From: JARYMI01 sp037444845
Lineage (GTDB): Bacteria; Acidobacteriota; Aminicenantia; Aminicenantales; UBA8522
Length of the DNA: 64,000 nucleotides
Assembly (NCBI GenBank): GCA_037444845.1
Contig: JBBILQ010000004.1
Span: forward strand, 1 to 64,000
Direction: 5' to 3'
In this document: positions 24,120 through 32,134 of the stretch, one piece after another
How the letters are laid out: each line of letters starts with the position of its first letter
Position numbering within the stretch: the stretch's first letter is position 1
The notes under the pieces: model-generated
Databases searched by the model: none
Seen by the model: the letters and a program-made list of their open reading frames with translations, nothing else
What the model was told of the DNA's origin: nothing
Program-made: the position numbers and the translations under genes

Positions 24120-27100
24120 TCATTCTTTAGCCTCGAGATCACACCTCAGACATCGCTTGGCTTCAAGGACGGCATCGGCCTCGCTGAATCCCAGTTCAAC
24201 CTCTGAAAAATCTTTAAGTCTCTGCTCAACCGGCCGGGATTGGACTTCAGGCCTTTTCAGGCTTTTCGTCTCTTGCTCCGTGAGCTCAACGGCCTCCACA
24301 TGCACGGCCGGACGGGTGACCTCATATCTTCTCTCCAGCTTTTCACCCCTGATATACGTATCTATCATCTGAGCAGCCGTTTTGCCATGGGCCATGGCCT
24401 CGGTCACTGTATTCGGGCCGGTCACCACATCACCCCCTGCGAATATCCCCTTGATATTTGTAGAAAGAGTTTCGGGATCGACCTCGATGGTATTCCATTT
24501 AGAAATGTTCAATCCATTTCCGCTGAACAAAGAGACATCCGGCTCCTGACTGATGGCCAAAATCAACGTATCCACGTCGAGGCGAAATTCTGAGCCCTCT
24601 ACCGGGACAGGCCGTCTTCTCCCGCTCTGGTCTATTTCTCCCAGTTCCATCCTGATACATTCAATAGCTTTGAGCTGGCCATTGCCTGAAATGACTTTGA
24701 CCGGAGCAGCCAGGAATTGGATCTCCACGCCCTCGGCCATGGCTCCTTCAACTTCGCTCTCGATAGCGGGCATCTCCGCTCTCGTCCTTCTGTATAAAAT
24801 TTTCGTATTCCTGCCTAAGCGTCTGGCTACCCGGGCAGCATCGATGGCAGAATTTCCCCCCCCGACAACGATGACCTTGTCACCAATCTTGACTTGGCGT
24901 CCAAGGTTAACATCCCTCAGGAATTCGATGGCATCGATAACACCCCCCGCTTCTTCGCCGGGGATTTTCATCTTCAAGCCTCTATGAGCTCCGATGGCGA
25001 TGAAAACAGCGTTATAGTCTTCCTTCAGTTTAGCTAAGGAAATGTCTTTCCCCACAGTCGTGTTCGTCTTTATTTCCACCCCTAATTTTTTTATCCTGTC
25101 TATTTCATACTTCAAGACATCCTTGGGGAGCCTGAAATCCGGAATACCCAGGGCCAGCATGCCGCCGGGGAGTTCCTGGCTTTCAAATATGGTCACTTTG
25201 TACCCTTCAAGAGCAAGATAATAAGCGCACGTCAGCCCTCCCGGACCGGAGCCAACGATGGCCACCTTTTCTTTTTTTTGGCTCTTTGGTTTTTCTCCCG
25301 TGTCGAGGTCATGCTTCATCTCATAATCGGCCAGGAAACGCTTCAGCAGCCTGATGGAGATGGGATCATCCCATTCCCCGGCGACGCACTTCTTTTCACA
25401 GGGCGTATTACAGACCCTCCCGCAGACAAGAGGGAGCGGGTTTTCTTTTCTCACCACTTTAATGGCATCTTCAAGTTTTCCCCGGGCAATGAGCCCTATA
25501 TAACTGGGGACATCCTGGGAAAGCGGGCAGATATGCTGACAGGCAGATGAAATAATCCCCTTGCACACCAACGCAGAGCATCTCTTGTATTTAATGTGCT
25601 CGATATACTCGTCCTCGAAATATCTCAACGTGCTCAGGACAGGGTTCGGGAGCGTCTGTCCCAGCCCGCACATCGAGGCGTCTTTGATCGCATCGCTGAG
25701 CTCTTCTAAAATCTGGATGTCCTTTTCTTTGCCTTCCCCTCTGCAGATCCTCCTGAGTATTTCCAGGAGCTCCGTTGACCCGTCGCGGCAGGAAGCGCAT
25801 TTTCCGCAGGACTCATCGTTGGTGAATTCGATAAAATACTTGGCCACATCCACGACACAGGTGTCCTCGTCCATCACAATCAACCCGCCGGATCCCATAA
25901 TCGACCCTGCTTCGGTCAATTTTTCATAATCCACCGGCAGGTTTATCAAACTCGCGGGAATGCACCCCCCTGAAGGCCCTCCCGTCTGGATGGCCTTGAA
26001 CTTTTTCCCCTTCGGGATTCCGCCTCCGATATCATAGATGATTTCTTTTAGAGTAATTCCCATGGGGACTTCGACCAGGCCCGTGTTGTTGATCTTGCCG
26101 ACAAGAGAAAATACCTTTGTCCCTTTGCTCAACGGAGTGCCAATACTGCTAAACCAATCCGATCCTCGGTCAATGATAACCGGAATCGTCGCCCAGGTTT
26201 CGACATTATTGATGACCGTGGGCTTTCCCCATAGCCCTGACTCAACAGGAAACGGCGGCCTCTGTCTTGGCTCTGGCGGACGCCCCTCTATGGAACCGAT
26301 GAGCGAGGTTTCTTCGCCGCAAACGAATGCCCCTGCTCCCTGTTTGATGGAAATATCAAAGCTGAAATCCGTATCGAATATTCTTTCACCAAGAAGCCCG
26401 TAATCTCTTGCCTGGGCCAGCGCAATCTCCAGCCTCTTCATGGCCAGCGGGTACTCCGCTCTGATGTAGACATACCCTTTTCTGGCGCCTATGGCTCTGG
26501 CTCCGATCAGCATTCCTTCGATGACCGAATGAGGGTCAGCCTCGACAATGCTCCTGTCCATGTAAGCGCCGGGGTCGCCTTCATCTCCATTGCAGATGAT
26601 GTATTTTGTGTCTCCCGGCTGGTTCCAGCACAGTTCCCACTTCAGGCCTGTTGGGAATCCAGCCCCTCCCCGGCCTCGCAGGCCGGATTTTTTCACTTCT
26701 TCAATAATATCTTCCGTCGACATTTCTGTGAGCGCCTTGGCCAGGGCTTTATACCCGTCTCTGGCGATGTATTCGTCGATGACTTCAGGGTCTATTAACC
26801 CCCTGTTTCTAAGAGAGATGAGCGTCTGGCGGGAGAAGAATCCAATATCCATCATCTTGGGAATGGGAACCCTCTCGGCAGGGGGGGTAAACAGAAGCCG
26901 CTTGACAGGCCTCCCTTTCAAGAAATGCTCCTCAACCAGATGCGGAATGATATCTTTAGTTAGACTATGATAGAAAATGCCATCGGGCATGACAGTCATG
27001 ACAGGGCCTACAGCGCAAAATCCGTTACATCCTGTCATGACAACGATGACTTCTTTATCCAGTCCTTGCTTCTTTAATTCTTCGTCCAGCGCTTCCTTGA

Positions 27101-27185
27101 TCTTAAAAGCCTTATTGGAAACACAAGCGGTCCCCGCGCAGAGCATTAAATGGAGCCTGTATCTGTCCAAGTTTTGCCCGTTCAT
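24120..27185 (-). CDS. NuoF-like NADH subunit fused to a GltD-like domain
   Basis: 1021 residues, three modules. (1) Thioredoxin-like [2Fe-2S] domain, 1-100, Cys16, 21, 53, 57. (2) NuoF/HydB-type diaphorase, about 110-540: GRGGAGFPTG (171-180) for NADH/FMN, CNGDEGDPGAYMDR, and the [4Fe-4S] ligands Cys460, 463, 466, 506. (3) Glutamate-synthase small-subunit (GltD/NfnB-like) oxidoreductase, about 545-1021: Cys-rich N-terminal ferredoxin-like part (CPLSQDVPSYIG, VCGRVCNTPCEKKC), FAD site AIVGSGPGG (642-650) and NAD(P)H site VIVVGGGNSAIDAA. One chain therefore has two pyridine nucleotide sites, one FMN and one FAD. It fits a bifurcating NAD(P)H:ferredoxin/hydrogenase assembly. Roles are inferred from the families. 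Confidence 0.9.
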   Translation of the reverse strand: MNGQNLDRYRLHLMLCAGTACVSNKAFKIKEALDEELKKQGLDKEVIVVMTGCNGFCAVGPVMTVMPDGIFYHSLTKDIIPHLVEEHFLKGRPVKRLLFTPPAERVPIPKMMDIGFFSRQTLISLRNRGLIDPEVIDEYIARDGYKALAKALTEMSTEDIIEEVKKSGLRGRGGAGFPTGLKWELCWNQPGDTKYIICNGDEGDPGAYMDRSIVEADPHSVIEGMLIGARAIGARKGYVYIRAEYPLAMKRLEIALAQARDYGLLGERIFDTDFSFDISIKQGAGAFVCGEETSLIGSIEGRPPEPRQRPPFPVESGLWGKPTVINNVETWATIPVIIDRGSDWFSSIGTPLSKGTKVFSLVGKINNTGLVEVPMGITLKEIIYDIGGGIPKGKKFKAIQTGGPSGGCIPASLINLPVDYEKLTEAGSIMGSGGLIVMDEDTCVVDVAKYFIEFTNDESCGKCASCRDGSTELLEILRRICRGEGKEKDIQILEELSDAIKDASMCGLGQTLPNPVLSTLRYFEDEYIEHIKYKRCSALVCKGIISSACQHICPLSQDVPSYIGLIARGKLEDAIKVVRKENPLPLVCGRVCNTPCEKKCVAGEWDDPISIRLLKRFLADYEMKHDLDTGEKPKSQKKEKVAIVGSGPGGLTCAYYLALEGYKVTIFESQELPGGMLALGIPDFRLPKDVLKYEIDRIKKLGVEIKTNTTVGKDISLAKLKEDYNAVFIAIGAHRGLKMKIPGEEAGGVIDAIEFLRDVNLGRQVKIGDKVIVVGGGNSAIDAARVARRLGRNTKILYRRTRAEMPAIESEVEGAMAEGVEIQFLAAPVKVISGNGQLKAIECIRMELGEIDQSGRRRPVPVEGSEFRLDVDTLILAISQEPDVSLFSGNGLNISKWNTIEVDPETLSTNIKGIFAGGDVVTGPNTVTEAMAHGKTAAQMIDTYIRGEKLERRYEVTRPAVHVEAVELTEQETKSLKRPEVQSRPVEQRLKDFSEVELGFSEADAVLEAKRCLRCDLEAKE

Positions 27186-27225
27186 CGTCTATTTGACCTC
27201 TATTCGTGAAATGACGGAAAGCACG

Positions 27226-27609
27226 TCAAGAGACCCTCTCGCTTCCCACAGCCAGGGCATAGTCACTGACGATCTTCCCTCCGTTGACGTGCTCTGCCAA
27301 TATTCTCCGTATCTTTTCCGGAGTCAAATCGACATACTTGACAGGCGCGTCGCCCTTCAGTTCCACCGTGGCCATGGGCTCTTTGCTGCACAACCCCGCG
27401 CACCCTGAGCTGGTGAGAATAACATCCTTGATGTTTTGCTTCTCAAACTCATCCATTAACGTGCTCATGATCACCCTCGCTCCAGCGGCTATCCCGCAAG
27501 TTCCCATGTGAACGGTTATTTTGGCTCTTCCCGCTCCTTCCCTCAAAAGAGTCGTCTTTTTCACTCTCTCGCTGATGGCATCCAAATCTTTAATCGTTAG
27601 TTTCGGCAT
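27226..27609 (-). CDS. Thioredoxin-like [2Fe-2S] ferredoxin (HndB-like)
   Basis: 127 residues. Four Cys in the thioredoxin-like ferredoxin arrangement: MGTCGIAAGA and SSGCAGLCSKEP. Length and pattern match HndB of NADP-reducing hydrogenases and the C-terminal domain of NuoE. It lies between the hdrA/nuoE fusion and the nuoF/gltD fusion, as expected for an electron shuttle of a Hnd/HydABC-type complex. Soluble and without a signal. It begins 61 bases after the upstream gene, the widest gap inside this part of the operon apart from the one behind hdrB. Confidence 0.88.
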   Translation of the reverse strand: MPKLTIKDLDAISERVKKTTLLREGAGRAKITVHMGTCGIAAGARVIMSTLMDEFEKQNIKDVILTSSGCAGLCSKEPMATVELKGDAPVKYVDLTPEKIRRILAEHVNGGKIVSDYALAVGSERVS

Positions 27610-27670
27610 TATCTCTCTCTCCGTTAAAAGCGTTCAAGCATCAGACCTTGAACGGCTTTTGCCCGAGCCA

Positions 27671-28561
27671 TTACTGGGCGTGCGCATATGTTCCCAGCAA
27701 CTCGGGCACTTTTGTCTTGGACATAAGACCATGAATATCTTCTCCCACCTTCAGGACTGGAGCCAGGCCGCAGCATCCGATACAACGCACGGTCTCAAGC
27801 GTAAAAAGCATGTCCTTTGTCGTCTCCCCGTTTCTTATCCCCAGCTCACTTTCAAGGGCCCCGACAACTTTGCCGGCGCCCTTGACATGACAGGCCGTCC
27901 CGAGGCAGACCGTGATGATATGCTTGCCCCTCGGCTCCAGGCTGAAAGCGTTATAAAAGGTGGCGATTCTACAGACCACACTCAAAGGCATGTTGAGCTG
28001 ATCAGCCACGTATCTCAACACGGGCTCGGGCAGATAGTTATACGTATCATTGGCTTTCTGCAGGATGGCGACCAGCGGCCCTTCTATATCTTTATATTCT
28101 TTGATGATTCTGTTCATGATTTCCATATCTTTAACGGAAATATCAATTTTGTCTTTTTCCGGTGTCACATAAATGATATGGTGAACCGGGCAATTCTCCG
28201 TGCAGATACCGCATCCCGTGCACTTCTCCTCGTCCACAAACCTCGGTCTCTTCCGGATTTTTACTTTAAAATGGCCAGCTGTTCCTTCGATGCTCTCGAT
28301 GTCGGCAAGGGAAATCACTTCAATGTCCTTGTGTCTGCCCACTTCAACCAGCCTCGGCGCCATCGTGCACATGGCGCAATCGTTCGTCGGGAAAGTCTTG
28401 TCGAGTTGAGCCATGACGCCGCCGATGGATGGTTGGCTATCGACCAGATAAACCTTAATGCCTGATTCAGCCAGGTCAAGGGCTGCCTGCATACCGCCAA
28501 TTCCGCCGCCAACAACCAGGGCGGCACCAATTTTTTTATTTTCCTCTGCGTTCATTGACAT
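27671..28561 (-). CDS. HdrA FAD-binding half fused to NuoE
   Basis: 296 residues. Residues 11-125 are the N-terminal part of HdrA: FAD motif VVGGGIGGMQAALDLAESG, TFPTNDCAMCTMAPRLVEV (the extra HdrA Cys) and the first ferredoxin motif CTGCGICTENCP (114-125). The HdrA sequence then stops. Residues about 145-296 are NuoE/HndA: LPEPVLRYVADQLN, IATFYNAF, and a [2Fe-2S] site with Cys219, 224, 260, 264. The missing remainder of HdrA begins, at the corresponding position, inside the gene at 20828-24091. The two polypeptides could together form one HdrA. The start has AAGGAGAG about 13 bases upstream. Confidence 0.9.
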   Translation of the reverse strand: MSMNAEENKKIGAALVVGGGIGGMQAALDLAESGIKVYLVDSQPSIGGVMAQLDKTFPTNDCAMCTMAPRLVEVGRHKDIEVISLADIESIEGTAGHFKVKIRKRPRFVDEEKCTGCGICTENCPVHHIIYVTPEKDKIDISVKDMEIMNRIIKEYKDIEGPLVAILQKANDTYNYLPEPVLRYVADQLNMPLSVVCRIATFYNAFSLEPRGKHIITVCLGTACHVKGAGKVVGALESELGIRNGETTKDMLFTLETVRCIGCCGLAPVLKVGEDIHGLMSKTKVPELLGTYAHAQ

Positions 28562-28642
28562 GGCCTGAGATTCTCTCCTTGTTCACACGCCTTTGAACCC
28601 TATTTTTCATTCCGGTTCGTATCGCCTTCATTCCTTCTCCAC

Positions 28643-29494
28643 TCAGAGAAGGCCTTTTGATTTCAATAGATCACACGGATCAATAATGTGCCTTCTTAGC
28701 CATTGATCTACTTCCTCCGAGCCCAAGGCCAATCCTAGTAGCTCTGTAAAATAAAAGATGGGGAAGTGAACCTCCCGACCTACATTTTTCGAGACCGCCA
28801 GCTGTTTCGTGTCCAGATTGGCTTGGCAGAGGGGGCATGCCGTGGCCACACAATCCGCTCCTGCATCTTCCGCCATTTGGATGAGTTTTCCTGAAAGCTG
28901 GGCCACAATATCAGGTCGGGAAAGCATCAGGCTTCCACCACAACAGTCTGTTTTATAGGACCAGGGATAAACCTCCACGCCCAAAAGGGATAAAAGCTCA
29001 TCCATAGCTTGGGGATTTTCGTAGTTTTTCGCATCCGTCACCTTGGGAGGCCTGGTTATGAGACACCCATAGTAACAAACAGCCTTGAGACCCTTCAAAG
29101 GTTTTTTTATTTTCTCTTTGATGCCTTTAAGATTTTCTTTTTCAAAGAGAAAATCGAGGAGATGTTTAATGGGAACTTTTCCCCGATAGGAAGTCTCTAT
29201 AACAGGTTTCTTTCCTTCTCGGACGTGTTTTTCTGCAACCTTGAACCTTTGAAAGCAAGCGGCGCAAGGAATCACCAGGTCCAAGCCAACATCCTCCGCC
29301 GTAACAAGGTTGCGTGTCGCAAGCTCAATGGCTAAGACCTCATCGGTACAATGGGCAGAACTCGCACCACAGCAGTTCCAGTCTGTAAGTTCATTTAGCT
29401 CGATACCCAGAATCTTGCAGACCTCCAGCGTGGATTTTCCATACTCAAGTCCAGTGCTACGCAGGGAACAGCCGGGGTAATACGAAACTTTCAC
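28643..29494 (-). CDS. hdrB: Heterodisulfide reductase subunit B-like
   Basis: 283 residues. Two Cys-rich CCG domains (YYPGCSL, WNCCGASSAHC, CAACF; then YYGCLITRP, TDCCGGSLML, CPLCQANLD), the hallmark ligands of the two non-cubane [4Fe-4S] clusters that cleave disulfides in methanogen HdrB. It overlaps the hdrC gene by 4 bases. The natural substrate in a bacterium without coenzyme M/B is unknown; a small-molecule or protein disulfide, or another acceptor, is possible. An 81-base gap separates it from the hdrA/nuoE gene. Confidence 0.92.
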   Translation of the reverse strand: MKVSYYPGCSLRSTGLEYGKSTLEVCKILGIELNELTDWNCCGASSAHCTDEVLAIELATRNLVTAEDVGLDLVIPCAACFQRFKVAEKHVREGKKPVIETSYRGKVPIKHLLDFLFEKENLKGIKEKIKKPLKGLKAVCYYGCLITRPPKVTDAKNYENPQAMDELLSLLGVEVYPWSYKTDCCGGSLMLSRPDIVAQLSGKLIQMAEDAGADCVATACPLCQANLDTKQLAVSKNVGREVHFPIFYFTELLGLALGSEEVDQWLRRHIIDPCDLLKSKGLL

Positions 29495-30078
29495 GTACGT
29501 TCTCCTCTGTTTAGCTTTTTGAAAAGCTTTTTGATCTCTTTTCTTCCTTTGATCCTTTCAGGGATGATTTTCAGCTTTCCATTCTTGAACAACTTCCATC
29601 CCACTTTCATGTCTTCCAAAAGAGAACCGTTCTTTATGTTGGAAACCAAATCTCCACTTCTCAGGACGTATGAGCCAATCATCCCCAGCTCATACAGTCT
29701 TCCCGTTTTTTTAATCGAGGAGAGAACGGAACCGTGAAAAACAGATGGCCTCTTTTCTCCCAACTCCAATCCGGATTTGATTGAAGCCATCCTCAGAGCG
29801 TCTATAATCTTGGCGACATCAATATCATTAGGACAGCGTGTGGTGCAGGCTTCACAGGAAACGCACAGCCAGATAGAAGAGCTCTTTAAAACGATTTCTT
29901 TTAGTCCCATTCGAATCATATGAATGATCTTGTGCGGCGGTAAATCCATAGCAAAAGCAACGGGGCATCCGCTGGAACATGTCTTACACTGATAACAGAT
30001 TGAAGCGCTTTCCCCGCTGAATTTCTCCACCTCCGCAAGCCAGGCGTGATTTGGGACAATCGCTGACTCAGACGGCAT
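29491..30078 (-). CDS. hdrC: Heterodisulfide reductase subunit C-like
   Basis: 195 residues. Two classical [4Fe-4S] motifs, CYQCKTCSSGCPVAF and CVSCEACTTRCPNDI, in the N-terminal half, followed by a helical, basic C-terminal region ending in KKLFKKLNRG. It is the electron wire between HdrA and HdrB. AAGGAG precedes the ATG at 30078. It overlaps hdrB downstream by 4 bases and the shorter HdrC-like gene upstream by 11 bases. No membrane segments. Confidence 0.92.
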   Translation of the reverse strand: MPSESAIVPNHAWLAEVEKFSGESASICYQCKTCSSGCPVAFAMDLPPHKIIHMIRMGLKEIVLKSSSIWLCVSCEACTTRCPNDIDVAKIIDALRMASIKSGLELGEKRPSVFHGSVLSSIKKTGRLYELGMIGSYVLRSGDLVSNIKNGSLLEDMKVGWKLFKNGKLKIIPERIKGRKEIKKLFKKLNRGERT

Positions 30079-30391
30079 GATTTATCTCCTTGACACTGTG
30101 AGGAAACGGGCCATCGAAATCATATCTCCACCCCCAGGGCTCTGTCTTTCTGGGGCAGGCCGTTGAACAATCGCCGCAGTAGTAGCACAACCACGGCTCG
30201 AGGCTGCTTCGCAGCAGGCCTTTCAAGCCCAGGAGCACATAGCGCATCGTTCTCCTGGGAAATGAAGCCGAGTCCTTTGCTAAGTTACAGGAAACCGTGC
30301 AGCTTCCGCATTGATAACAAGCGTTTACGTCGAAATGGCCGTACTTCCGGACTTCTTCCAATAAGTTAGGATCACTTTTAATATTTATCAT
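30068..30391 (-). CDS. Short HdrC-like [4Fe-4S] protein, probably frameshifted
   Basis: 107 residues as read. Two [4Fe-4S] motifs are present, CYQCGSCTVSCNLA and CYYCGDCSTACP. The family normally continues ...RKTEPG and then a helical stretch. Here the frame reads EPWGWRYDFDGPFP, not typical. One base fewer in the G/C run near 30130-30138 would give EPGGGDMISMARFLTVSRR and a stop at 30082, just before the next start. A single-base insertion, or an assembly error, is likely. Even corrected, it is shorter than most relatives. First gene of the operon, about 185 bases from its promoter. Confidence 0.7.
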   Translation of the reverse strand: MINIKSDPNLLEEVRKYGHFDVNACYQCGSCTVSCNLAKDSASFPRRTMRYVLLGLKGLLRSSLEPWLCYYCGDCSTACPRKTEPWGWRYDFDGPFPHSVKEINHAV

Positions 30392-30574
30392 GCTTGCACC
30401 GCTTCACTGAGATAGCCCTATCCTTTCTTTTGGCCACAAACCTCCCTTTTGGCTTCTCTTAAAATCAATACATGGGTAAAGCTGTTTTGTCTTTCCGCTT
30501 TGAATAAGGGCATCGTCTTATAATTATAATAACAAGCAGGCAATTAGTCCTGAACTGGGCCTCAGGAACACGGT

Positions 30575-30603
30575 ATAATATAAAACAAAGATTCTGTTGT
30601 CAA
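30575..30603 (-). promoter_or_regulatory. Sigma-70 promoter of the Hdr/Nuo operon
   Basis: On the minus strand TTGACA (30603-30598), a 17-base spacer and TATTAT (30580-30575), a near-consensus promoter directed toward the gene at 30391. The transcript leader would be about 175 bases. Confidence 0.7.
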
Positions 30604-30615
30604 GAAATTCGCAGA

Positions 30616-30667
30616 AACTCGCTTGGCTGACCAAAATTCGGGAGCGGTAGCGCTTTGAAAGCGAGTT
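30616..30667. promoter_or_regulatory. Inverted repeat between divergent operons
   Basis: AACTCGCTT (30616-30624) and its reverse complement AAGCGAGTT (30659-30667) lie between the minus-strand promoter and a plus-strand TATAAT (30671-30676) with no good -35 box. The arrangement suggests one regulator controlling both operons. The remaining intergenic sequence (30392-30574) shows nothing else clear. Confidence 0.4.
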
Positions 30668-30726
30668 GGATATAATAGAATGTTTATTTCTTTGATTCTC
30701 GAATTCATAAAATAAGGAGGCCCTGG

Positions 30727-31173
30727 ATGAGCAACGGAACTTTCGAGCCCAGGCTGGTCGGGTTCCTGTGCAACTGGTGCTCATACACAGGAGCAGACCT
30801 TGCCGGCACAGCGAGGATGATCTACGCGCCCAACATCCGCGTCATCCGGGTCATGTGCAGCGGCCGTGTCGACCCTCAGTTCGTTCTGAAAGCATTCAAG
30901 GAAGGGGCTGACGGAGTCCTGATCTCGGGCTGCCATCCAGGAGACTGTCATTACAAGGAAGGCAATTATAAGGCTCTCAAGCGGGCCAAGCTTCTGTCGA
31001 AAATGCTTGATCAGTTCGGCATCGAAAAAGAGAGATTCCGGCTGGAATGGGTCTCCGCAGCCGAGGGAGTAAAATTCCAGCGGGTCTGCAATGAATTCAC
31101 GGAACAGATCCGGAAACTGGGGCCGCTCGGCCTGGCCAAAAACGGAGGCAAACATGAGCAACGCGAAGCCTAA
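30727..31173 (+). CDS. mvhD: MvhD/FlpD-type [2Fe-2S] electron transfer subunit
   Basis: 148 residues, AAGGAGG at 30714-30720. Same family as the protein at 20415-20831: CNWCSYTGADLAGTARM, VMCSGRVDPQF, GCHPGDCHYKEGN. It connects hydrogenase to HdrA. Head of the plus-strand mvhD-mvhG-mvhA operon, divergent from the Hdr/Nuo operon. Its end overlaps the next start by 20 bases, implying translational coupling. A degraded third copy lies at 16373-16500. Confidence 0.93.
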   Translation: MSNGTFEPRLVGFLCNWCSYTGADLAGTARMIYAPNIRVIRVMCSGRVDPQFVLKAFKEGADGVLISGCHPGDCHYKEGNYKALKRAKLLSKMLDQFGIEKERFRLEWVSAAEGVKFQRVCNEFTEQIRKLGPLGLAKNGGKHEQREA

Positions 31174-32134
31174 GGTTGCCTTTTACTGGTCCTCCTCGTG
31201 CGGCGGCTGCGAGGAATCCATCGTTGACCTGGCAGAAGACATCCTCAAAGTTGTTGCTGCCGTGGACATCGTCTTCTGGCCGGTCGCTCTCGATTTTAAG
31301 AAGAAGGATGTCGAGGCCATGCCCGACGGCTCCATCGCCGTGAGTTTCATCAACGGCGCCGTCAGGCTCTCCGAGCAGGAGGAAATGGTCAAGCTCCTGC
31401 GCCGGAAATCCCAGCTCGTCGTCGCCCACGGATCCTGCTCCCATCTTGGAGGAATCCCCGGGCTGGGGAACTTCTGGAATAGAGAGACGATCTTCCGGCG
31501 CGCCTATCACACGACGCCTTCCACGCAAAACCCTGAGAAAATCGTCCCGCAGGAAAAGACCATCCTTGAAGGAAAAGAGCTCACCCTGCCCGTGTTTTAC
31601 GACACGGTTTACGCTCTCAACCAGGTCATCGATGTCGACTATTACCTGCCCGGGTGCGCGCCGCCTCGGGATCTCATCCTCAGCGCCGTCAGCGCCATTT
31701 TAGAGGGAAAGCTTCCGGCGAAAGGAGCCGTCCTCTCGCCCAACACGTCTCTCTGTGACGACTGCGATAGGAACAAAACCAAGCCCGAAAAATTGACCAT
31801 CAAGGAGATCAAGCGTCCCTGGGAAATCATGTTAGACCCAGAAAAATGCTTCCTTGCCCAGGGAGTCATCTGCATGGGACCGGCCACCCGGACAGGCTGC
31901 AACGAGCGCTGCATCGAGGCGAACATGCCTTGCCGGGGCTGTTTCGGCCCCACCGACCAGGTCTACGACCAGGGCGCCAAGTTTCTCTCAGCCCTGGCTT
32001 CGATCTTAGACACGAACGACGAAAAGGAAATCGACAGGATCGTCCAATCCATATCCGACCCTGCAGGAACCTTTTACCGGTTCAGTCTGCCCACGTCCAT
32101 CCTGCAGCGAAGACGCATGGAGGCCATAAAATGA
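31154..32134 (+). CDS. mvhG: [NiFe]-hydrogenase small subunit, Mvh-like (group 3c)
   Basis: 326 residues from the ATG at 31154, chosen because GGAGG lies at 31144-31148; a longer frame begins inside mvhD and is not needed. Proximal cluster motif SSCGGCEES near the N-terminus, HGSCSHLGG, LPGCAPP, CDDCDRNK, CMGPATRTGCNERC and CRGCFGP supply ligands for three [4Fe-4S] clusters. No Tat signal, so cytoplasmic. The stop overlaps the large-subunit start (ATGA). With mvhD beside it, this is the hydrogenase best placed to feed the HdrA/Nuo complex. Confidence 0.92.
   Translation: MSNAKPKVAFYWSSSCGGCEESIVDLAEDILKVVAAVDIVFWPVALDFKKKDVEAMPDGSIAVSFINGAVRLSEQEEMVKLLRRKSQLVVAHGSCSHLGGIPGLGNFWNRETIFRRAYHTTPSTQNPEKIVPQEKTILEGKELTLPVFYDTVYALNQVIDVDYYLPGCAPPRDLILSAVSAILEGKLPAKGAVLSPNTSLCDDCDRNKTKPEKLTIKEIKRPWEIMLDPEKCFLAQGVICMGPATRTGCNERCIEANMPCRGCFGPTDQVYDQGAKFLSALASILDTNDEKEIDRIVQSISDPAGTFYRFSLPTSILQRRRMEAIK

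Noticed and set aside
31846..32130. Long upstream extension of the second hydrogenase large subunit
   Set aside because: It lies wholly inside the small subunit gene in another frame. The ATG at 32131 in an ATGA overlap gives the normal family N-terminus.
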